Part shown: in pieces, positions 58,532 through 64,000 of the stretch
Layout: each line of letters begins with the position of its first letter
Numbering within the stretch: position 1 is the stretch's first letter
Source of the DNA: Alkalibacter saccharofermentans DSM 14828
GTDB taxonomy: Bacteria > Bacillota > Clostridia > Eubacteriales > Alkalibacteraceae
Length of the DNA: 64,000 nucleotides
Direction: 5' to 3'
NCBI RefSeq assembly: GCF_900128885.1
Contig: NZ_FQTU01000012.1
Span: forward strand, 8,941 to 72,940
Made by a program: the position numbers and the translations under genes
Notes under the pieces: generated by a model
Databases searched by the model: none
What the model was told of the DNA's origin: nothing
The model's input: only the letters and a program-made list of their open reading frames with translations

Positions 58532-58927
58532 ATGAAAATCGAAAGCATGATTGGGGAAGAATTAAGCGTGGAAATAGTGGTGACTGAAGATGATACTGCC
58601 AAATCTTTCGGAAGTGGGAGCATAGATGTTTACGCCACTCCGAAAATGGTAGGCTTGATGGAAAACGCCGCCTTGTCATTGGCTCAACGGGGTTTGGACG
58701 AAGGGTTCAGCACGGTCGGAACAAAAGTTGAAGTTAAGCATCTGGCAGCCACTCCTGTTGGAATGAAAGTTACAGGAAAAGCTAAATTGGTGGAAGTGGA
58801 CAGACGAAGGCTATTGTTTGAGGTTGAAGCTTTCGATGAAGCTGAAAAAATAGGTGAAGGAATTCACGAGAGGTTTATTGTAGATGTAGAAAAGTTTTTA
58901 GGAAAAACAAAAAACAAAGGCAACTAA
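58532..58927 (+). CDS. Hotdog-fold thioesterase, FlK-like
   Basis: 131 aa from ATG 58532 (GGAGG 8 bases upstream). Single hotdog domain; TPKMVGLMENAALSLAQRGLDEGFSTVG and VKHLAATPVGMKVTGKAKL are typical of the FlK / YbgC-like 'thioesterase family' proteins common in clostridia. The central threonine-serine and the V-E-V-x-H motif resemble fluoroacetyl-CoA thioesterase-type active sites, but fluoroacetate resistance should not be assumed. It probably acts on a small acyl-CoA. Operon with the HAD phosphatase. Confidence 0.75.
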   Translation: MKIESMIGEELSVEIVVTEDDTAKSFGSGSIDVYATPKMVGLMENAALSLAQRGLDEGFSTVGTKVEVKHLAATPVGMKVTGKAKLVEVDRRRLLFEVEAFDEAEKIGEGIHERFIVDVEKFLGKTKNKGN

Positions 58928-58974
58928 ACTGAAATGTCTTGTATCCAAACGGAACGAGAACAGGAGGAATTTAA

Positions 58975-59556
58975 ATGAATAGAAGGAAATTTTCTACTAC
59001 TGGCAGATTGACCTTTATGGCGGTTATGCTCGCTATGACGATAGTGTTTGTAATGGCCACTGTGATACCTAACTTTGCGGTGAGCATGGCAGTGGCAATG
59101 TTTTTGCCCACGATACTGACGGGCTTGGTTTTAGGAGCCAAATCAGGCATGGTAATGGGTGCTTTGGCAGGGGCTCTAACTCTTTTCAGAGCGCTATTTA
59201 TGCCTCTATCCCCCTTTGACTATTTTTTCATACATCCCATGGTGTCGATTTTCCCTAGGATGTTCATTGGGGTTGCGGCTTCTGGAGCCTTTTATCTGCT
59301 TAATGAAAAACTCAGCCTGCCGGATATTTTGTCTGCATCGATATCCGGAGCATTGGGTATGCTTACCAATACTATTTTGGTTGTGACTATGCTTTATGTA
59401 GTGCATGGACAAAATATGGTTGAAGCAATGGGAGGTATGGGCCTGATAACTGCCCTTGGCGTATTGTTTGCATCCAATGGCATAATAGAAATGATCAGCG
59501 CGGCAATAGTTGTGCCTATATTGTATAAGATATTTTTGCAATACAATAACAGATAG
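58975..59556 (+). CDS. ECF transporter S component, probably pantothenate (PanT-like)
   Basis: 193 aa with about six hydrophobic helices; no ATPase domain. The N-terminal GRLTFMAVMLAMTIVFVMATVIP and the FLPTILTGLVLGAKSGMVMGALAG segments are typical of S components. PanT is proposed because coaX (pantothenate kinase) follows after 34 bases and such linkage is frequent; the sequence alone does not settle the substrate. It would share the EcfA1-EcfA2-EcfT module at 7.9-10.4 kb. AGGAGG precedes the ATG. Confidence 0.7.
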   Translation: MNRRKFSTTGRLTFMAVMLAMTIVFVMATVIPNFAVSMAVAMFLPTILTGLVLGAKSGMVMGALAGALTLFRALFMPLSPFDYFFIHPMVSIFPRMFIGVAASGAFYLLNEKLSLPDILSASISGALGMLTNTILVVTMLYVVHGQNMVEAMGGMGLITALGVLFASNGIIEMISAAIVVPILYKIFLQYNNR

Positions 59557-59590
59557 AATTAAATAAATAACTAGTAAAGAAGTGATTAAC

Positions 59591-60370
59591 ATGCTGATGA
59601 CAGTGGATGTTGGCAATACAAACATTGAAATAGGTTTATTTGACAAGGACGAATTCGTGGGAACCTGGAGGATGATAACAAATACAAGGAAGACCTCGGA
59701 TGAGTATGGGGTTTTTATTATCACCTTGCTCAATACAAAGCAAATTGACGTAAAGAAGATAAAAGACGTAATTATATCTTCTGTTGTTCCAAACATAATG
59801 TATTCTCTTGTGAATGGAATTAAAAAATACTTGAATATCAAGCCAATGATTATTGAACCGGGCATTAAAACTGGGATAAGCATACAGACTGAAAACCCAA
59901 AAGAAGTAGGGGCGGACAGAATATGCGATGTGGTCGGGGCGTATTTTATTTACGGAGGGCCGGCAATCGTAATTGACTTTGGTACCGCCACCACCTTTGA
60001 TTATGTCAATGAGAAGGGGGTTTTCTGTGCGGCTGTAACTTCTCCGGGAATCCAGATATCTGCTGATGCCTTGTGGAGCAGGGCTGCCCAGCTCCCCAAC
60101 ATAGAAATAGAAAAACCCAAGAGCATTCTCGCCAGAAACACCATAACCAGCATGCAAGCGGGTTTGGTGTATGGCTATATCGGACAGGTTGAGTATATTG
60201 TAAAAAAAATAAAGGAAGAAACGGGAAGACATGACGCTAAGGTAATAGCTACCGGAGGATATGCCAAGATAATATACCCGGAGACAGATGCTATAGACAT
60301 CTTCGATCCAACATTGTCTCTTAAGGGAATAAAAATGATATACGATAGGAACAAGCAGGTGAAAGTTTGA
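59591..60370 (+). CDS. coaX: Type III pantothenate kinase
   Basis: 259 aa from ATG 59591 (AAGAAGTGA upstream; an in-frame GTG at 59582 overlaps that site). Phosphorylates pantothenate, first step of CoA synthesis. The ATP motif MTVDVGNTNIEIGLF, the GADRICDVVGA segment and IDFGTATTFDYVNEKG are diagnostic of CoaX. Its stop overlaps the dusB start (TTGA). A typical Firmicutes position after ftsH. Confidence 0.96.
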   Translation: MLMTVDVGNTNIEIGLFDKDEFVGTWRMITNTRKTSDEYGVFIITLLNTKQIDVKKIKDVIISSVVPNIMYSLVNGIKKYLNIKPMIIEPGIKTGISIQTENPKEVGADRICDVVGAYFIYGGPAIVIDFGTATTFDYVNEKGVFCAAVTSPGIQISADALWSRAAQLPNIEIEKPKSILARNTITSMQAGLVYGYIGQVEYIVKKIKEETGRHDAKVIATGGYAKIIYPETDAIDIFDPTLSLKGIKMIYDRNKQVKV

Positions 60371-61323
60371 AAATAGGTAAAATGGAATTTAAGGATAAGC
60401 TGTTTTTGGCTCCTATGGCAGGTGTTACGAATCTGCCCTTTAGACTGATGTGCGTGGAAGAAGGATGCCGGCTTACATATACTGAGATGGTAAGCGCCAA
60501 AGCATTGTATTATAACGATAAAAAAACTTTGGAGCTTCTTGAGACTACAGGCAAGGATAGGCCTTGCGGGGTGCAGATTTTCGGATCTGATCCTCATATT
60601 ATCTACGACGTTATCAAAACGAAGGTTAATGGAATGGATTTCGAATTGATCGACATAAATGCAGGTTGTCCAGCACCAAAGATAGTGAAAAATGGAGAAG
60701 GGTCTGCTCTGATGAAAAATCCGGAACTGATAAGAGAAATTTTGGAAAGAGCAGTTGAGGCGAGCGATAAGCCCATAACTTTAAAAATCAGGGCCGGATG
60801 GAGTGCAGACCAGATAAATGCAGTAGAAATCGCCAAGATTGCCCAGGAAGCTGGAGCAGCGGCGGTAACTGTTCACGGAAGGACCAGGGAACAGTTCTAC
60901 TCAGGCAAAGCTGATTGGGAGATAATCAAAAAGGTTAAGGATTCAGTTTCCATTCCTGTTATTGGAAATGGAGATGTTGACAGCAGACGGTCTGCTCAGA
61001 GGATGATTGAGTCAACAGGATGTGATGGCGTCATGATTGGAAGAGCGGCGCTAGGCAACCCATGGGTATTCAACTCAAGTCAGAATGAAAAAGTTACTGA
61101 TGAACAGAAGATAGATAAATGCAGGTCATATTTTATAGAACTACTGAAAAGCAAGCCTGAGAAAGTGGCATTAGGTGAAATAAGAAAACATGCTTCCTGG
61201 TTTACCAAAGGCGTGCGAGGATCAGGAGACTTTAGGAATAAAATAAACAAGTCGATTTGCGTAGAAGAAGTGTTCGAATTGATAGAAGAGTATGAAAATA
61301 TGACAGTTCAAAAGAATTTGTAA
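60367..61323 (+). CDS. dusB: tRNA-dihydrouridine synthase (DusB type)
   Basis: 318 aa, TTG start at 60367 overlapping the coaX stop, with AGGTGAAAG about 7 bases before. Flavoprotein that reduces uridines in the tRNA D-arm. LAPMAGVTNLPFR, the catalytic Cys in NAGCPAPKIV, KIRAGW, VHGRTREQFYSG and IGNGDV are typical of DusB. The usual Firmicutes position between coaX/cysK and greA or lysS. Confidence 0.95.
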   Translation: MKIGKMEFKDKLFLAPMAGVTNLPFRLMCVEEGCRLTYTEMVSAKALYYNDKKTLELLETTGKDRPCGVQIFGSDPHIIYDVIKTKVNGMDFELIDINAGCPAPKIVKNGEGSALMKNPELIREILERAVEASDKPITLKIRAGWSADQINAVEIAKIAQEAGAAAVTVHGRTREQFYSGKADWEIIKKVKDSVSIPVIGNGDVDSRRSAQRMIESTGCDGVMIGRAALGNPWVFNSSQNEKVTDEQKIDKCRSYFIELLKSKPEKVALGEIRKHASWFTKGVRGSGDFRNKINKSICVEEVFELIEEYENMTVQKNL

Positions 61324-61476
61324 AAAAAGTTTGTTTTTTTTATAAAAATAACTATAATAATAGTTATATATTCAGATACATGAAATAAAACCGCAACCAT
61401 GATGACTTAGATCGGGGTATTTGCTTTGCGGTATATAATAAGACAAAACTATTTAGTGTGAAAAGGGGAATCATAT
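61324..61476 (+). other. Intergenic region before greA
   Basis: 153 bases, AT-rich. ACCGCAA and TTGCGGT (around 61390 and 61425) are reverse complements; the second is directly before a perfect TATAAT (61434-61439), which is the probable greA -10. The -35 (ATCGGG) is poor, suggesting a factor may act there. A run ATAACTAT / ATAGTTAT also occurs. Confidence 0.4.
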
Positions 61477-61953
61477 ATGGCTCAGAAAGAATTGATCTTA
61501 ACTTATGAAGGATTAAAAAAACTTGAAAATGAACTCGAAAAGCTTAAAACCGTCAGAAGGCGAGAGGTGGCTGAAAGAATTAAAACAGCTAGAGAGTTTG
61601 GCGACTTAAGCGAGAATGCGGAGTATGATGAGGCGAAAAACGAACAGGCGTTTATCGAAGGAAGAATTGCCGAGCTCGAGCACAAGCTTAAAAACGCAAA
61701 GGTTATTGACGAAGACGATATCGGCACTGATATTGTTAGCATAGGATCCACCGTGAAAGTAAAAGACGACGGATTGGACGAAGTGTTCACTTACCACATA
61801 GTAAGTTCAGCTGAAGCTGACCCCATGGATGATAAGATATCAAACGAATCTCCCGTCGGTGCAGCCTTGATAAGCAAAAAAGTAGGGGACAAGATTATAA
61901 TAGATGTTCCGGACGGGAATGTCATTATGGAGATAATTGAAATAAGCAAGTAG
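61477..61953 (+). CDS. greA: Transcription elongation factor GreA
   Basis: 158 aa. Rescues backtracked RNA polymerase by stimulating transcript cleavage. N-terminal coiled coil with the acidic tip, LTYEGLKKLENELEKLKTV and ARE-GDLSENAEYDEAKNEQ, then the FKBP-like C-terminal domain (VSSAEADPMDDKISNESPVGAALIS). GGGGAA precedes the ATG. lysS follows after 18 bases. Confidence 0.98.
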   Translation: MAQKELILTYEGLKKLENELEKLKTVRRREVAERIKTAREFGDLSENAEYDEAKNEQAFIEGRIAELEHKLKNAKVIDEDDIGTDIVSIGSTVKVKDDGLDEVFTYHIVSSAEADPMDDKISNESPVGAALISKKVGDKIIIDVPDGNVIMEIIEISK

Positions 61954-61971
61954 TATTGAGGAGGAAAGTCA

Positions 61972-63456
61972 TTGACGTTGGAAAACGGAGAAAATTTAAG
62001 CGAACTTCTGCAGATCAGAAGAGAAAAACTTGCAAAGTTAATGGAAGAAGGAAATGATCCGTTCAAGCAGACAAAATACAGCGTTACACATTACGCAAAA
62101 GCCTTGGAAGAGCAATTTGAAGAGATGGAAGGGAAAAAAGTCTCCTTGGCCGGAAGGATCATGTCAAAAAGAGGACAGGGAAAGGTCGGGTTTTACGATC
62201 TGCAGGACTCAACAGGCAGAACACAGCTTTTTTTAAAAAAGGATTTGCTTGGTGAGGAATTATACGAAGAAATAAAGACTTTGGACATTGGAGATATCCT
62301 TGGGATAAAAGGCGAGGTATTTAAGACAAAGATGGGACAGGTTTCTGTTAGAGTCGAGGAGCTAGTGCTTTTGAGCAAGTCGCTGCAGATACTTCCTGAA
62401 AAATTCCATGGTTTAAAAGATCCTGACTTGAGATACAGGCAAAGATATGTAGATATCATTATGAATCCAGCAGTTAAAGACGTTTTTATAACCAGGTCAA
62501 AGATAATGAATGCTATCAGAGATTTTTTAAACGGCAGAGGATTTTTAGAGGTTGAAACTCCAGTGCTGTCAAATTTGGCTGGTGGAGCCAATGCCAGGCC
62601 ATTTGCTACCCACCACAATGCCTTAGATATACCAATGTTTTTGCGAATAGCCTTGGAGCTGCCTCTAAAGAGACTGATCGTAGGCGGATTTGACAAGGTT
62701 TATGAGCTTAGCAGGGTTTTTAGAAATGAAGGAATGGATCCGACACATAATCCGGAATTCACGATGCTCGAGACCTATGAGGCATATGCCGATTACGAAG
62801 ATGTAATGAAGATGGTGGAAGAGCTTCTATACGATGTTTCCCTTAAAATCAAAGGGACAGATACAGTTGAGTATCAAGGCGATGAGATAAGCTTCAAGCC
62901 ACCCTTTAAAAGAGCTAGAATGGTAGACCTTGTAAAAGAACATACAGGGGTTGATTTTGATTCGATTGAAGATCAGTCTTCTGCATATGCAGAGGGAATC
63001 AAGCTAGGACTTGAGATAGAAAAACACACATCAATTGGTAAAATCATCGAAGAGGCATTTGACACTTTTGTAGAGGATAAATTAATTCAGCCTACATTTG
63101 TCACTCATCATCCGGTAGATATATCACCGTTGGCTAAAAAAGATTACAGCAATCCGAAATATACTGAGAGATTCGAACTATTTATAAGGGGGTCTGAGTA
63201 TGCCAATGCATTTTCAGAGCTTAATGACCCTATAGATCAAAAGGAAAGGTTCGAAAGCCAAGTTGAAAACAAGAACAGTGGCGATGATGAAGCTCATCCA
63301 TATGATCAGGACTTTATAAACGCACTGGAAGTCGGTCTTCCGCCTACTGGAGGACTGGGAATAGGAATCGACAGACTTGTAATGCTGATGACTGACCAAA
63401 GAAGTATCAGGGATGTAATACTATTTCCTACGATGAAACCTGAAGCCGCGAAATAA
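61972..63456 (+). CDS. lysS: Lysyl-tRNA synthetase (class II)
   Basis: 494 aa, TTG start with GAGGAGGAA 6 bases upstream. OB-fold anticodon-binding domain (about residues 60-145: VSLAGRIMSKRGQGKVGFYDLQD), then the class II core with motif 1 (ARPFATHHNALDIPMFLRIALEL), motif 2 (RVFRNEGMDPTHNPEFTMLE) and motif 3 (GLGIGIDRLVMLMTD). Complete. greA-lysS linkage is common in clostridia. Confidence 0.98.
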   Translation: MTLENGENLSELLQIRREKLAKLMEEGNDPFKQTKYSVTHYAKALEEQFEEMEGKKVSLAGRIMSKRGQGKVGFYDLQDSTGRTQLFLKKDLLGEELYEEIKTLDIGDILGIKGEVFKTKMGQVSVRVEELVLLSKSLQILPEKFHGLKDPDLRYRQRYVDIIMNPAVKDVFITRSKIMNAIRDFLNGRGFLEVETPVLSNLAGGANARPFATHHNALDIPMFLRIALELPLKRLIVGGFDKVYELSRVFRNEGMDPTHNPEFTMLETYEAYADYEDVMKMVEELLYDVSLKIKGTDTVEYQGDEISFKPPFKRARMVDLVKEHTGVDFDSIEDQSSAYAEGIKLGLEIEKHTSIGKIIEEAFDTFVEDKLIQPTFVTHHPVDISPLAKKDYSNPKYTERFELFIRGSEYANAFSELNDPIDQKERFESQVENKNSGDDEAHPYDQDFINALEVGLPPTGGLGIGIDRLVMLMTDQRSIRDVILFPTMKPEAAK

Positions 63457-63666
63457 ACATTAAAACCATTGAACCTGACTCATCCTCTGACGCCCATTTT
63501 AATTTTAATTTTGATTTTATTCTACATTGATGTTTCAGACATATGGATATGGGGTAACAATAGTGTTACACAGGGCATTTACCTAAAAGGCGAGACGATG
63601 AAACCCTTGAATTTCAAGGGTTTCAAACTATCTTGCGAGAAAAGTCAAAAAAGTTTTAAAAACGTG
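63457..63666 (+). other. Intergenic region between lysS and the rRNA promoter
   Basis: 210 bases. Contains a T-rich tract (63499-63525), a 6-bp repeat GTAACA-ATAG-TGTTAC (63554-63569), and a 12-bp palindromic stem with arms at 63599-63610 and 63614-63625 (TGAAACCCTTGA / TCAAGGGTTTCA) which may end the lysS transcript although no T run follows. An A-rich stretch (AAAAAAGTTTTAAAAA) just before the promoter is a likely UP element. A 68-codon reading frame here is not credible. Confidence 0.45.
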
Positions 63667-63695
63667 TTGACATAGGGTATGCATGTGCGTATAAT
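63667..63695 (+). promoter_or_regulatory. Ribosomal RNA operon promoter
   Basis: Perfect TTGACA (63667-63672), 17 bases, perfect TATAAT (63690-63695), preceded by an A-rich UP-like element. The strongest promoter in the window; transcript starts near 63702. Confidence 0.92.
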
Positions 63696-63701
63696 AGTAA
63701 G

Positions 63702-63880
63702 AGTCGCCAAGAGAGACAGAGAGAACACAGAGACAGGGAAACGGCGCACAAACCAAGATCTTTGAAAATATAATAGCACACGAAAACAAGCCAAGAAAGA
63801 AAGAATTAACTGTAACAACGTTGATACCAAGAGTATCAAAAAGCCAAGAGAGTTCTAAGACGGACTCAAACACTTTATAA
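63702..63880 (+). other. rRNA leader with boxA
   Basis: Leader of about 180 bases. GATCTTTGAAAA (63757-63768) is a boxA-like antitermination element. The motif CCAAGA occurs five times (63707, 63753, 63791, 63827, 63844). The segment before the mature 16S end should form half of the RNase III processing stem. No protein-coding signal. Confidence 0.75.

Positions 63881-64000
<120 letters not shown>

Noticed and set aside
58532..58927. Fluoroacetate resistance gene
   Set aside because: Similarity is at fold level; nothing else points to organofluorine metabolism.
63469..63675. 68-codon frame between lysS and the rRNA promoter
   Set aside because: It runs into the rRNA -35 region, has no ribosome-binding site and consists of low-complexity hydrophobic residues from a T-rich tract.

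Overview
This window is a chromosomal core region of a Gram-positive anaerobe of the class Clostridia. Three things point there. The gene order is the Firmicutes order (spc/alpha ribosomal operon, then ecfA1-ecfA2-ecfT-truA-rplM-rpsI; later spoVG-glmU-prs-pth-mfd-yabM-mazG-hup-yabO-divIC-yabR-tRNAs-tilS-hpt-ftsH-coaX-dus-greA-lysS-rrn). Several genes are typical of strict anaerobes or clostridia: superoxide reductase, a probable Re-type citrate synthase, one-piece PurL, a KOW protein between map and infA, and zinc-binding forms of Adk and S4. Start codons are often TTG. I cannot name genus or species from sequence alone.

Layout. 1-7.9 kb: end of rplF, then rplR-rpsE-rpmD-rplO-secY-adk-map-KOW-infA-rpmJ-rpsM-rpsK-rpsD-rpoA-rplQ, closed by a terminator. 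7.9-12.2 kb: energising module of a group II ECF vitamin transporter (ecfA1-ecfA2-ecfT), truA, and rplM-rpsI with their own promoter. 12.2-14.9 kb: a methyltransferase, murI and trpS. 15.1-18.4 kb: probable Re-citrate synthase and aconitase, the first two steps from oxaloacetate towards 2-oxoglutarate. 18.4-25.6 kb: single genes in mixed orientation (zinc-PLC-like protein, MFS permease, superoxide reductase, acylphosphatase, SEC-C protein, patatin, queT behind a preQ1 riboswitch, murC). 25.8-40 kb: purR, spoVG, glmU-prs, pth-mfd, two PrsA/SurA-like lipoproteins, a lipid flippase, mazG, hup and rqcP. 40-51.4 kb: an MBL-fold protein divergent from purL, then purC-F-M-N-H-D. 51.5-63.5 kb: divIC, an S1-domain protein, Ppx/GppA, five tRNA genes, tilS-hpt-ftsH, a HAD phosphatase, a thioesterase, a panT-like S component with coaX and dusB, and greA-lysS. 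63.6-64 kb: promoter, leader and 5' end of a ribosomal RNA operon.

How it works together. PurR is encoded here, and two of its likely target promoters (purL, purC) carry inverted PurBox-like pairs with identical spacing, so the purine regulon is largely visible in one window; prs, hpt and the pur genes share PRPP. The ECF module at 8-10 kb probably serves the two S components seen here (QueT and PanT-like). Compared with Bacillus subtilis, the sporulation genes spoVT, yabP, yabQ and spoIIE are missing from their usual places, and the pur cluster lies where yabP-yabQ would be. I found no insertion sequence, prophage, CRISPR array or clear horizontally acquired island. The most interesting signals are regulatory (PurR pairs, preQ1 riboswitch, mirrored promoters, palindromic terminator shared by two stop codons) and metabolic (Re-citrate synthase), not a wholly new system.
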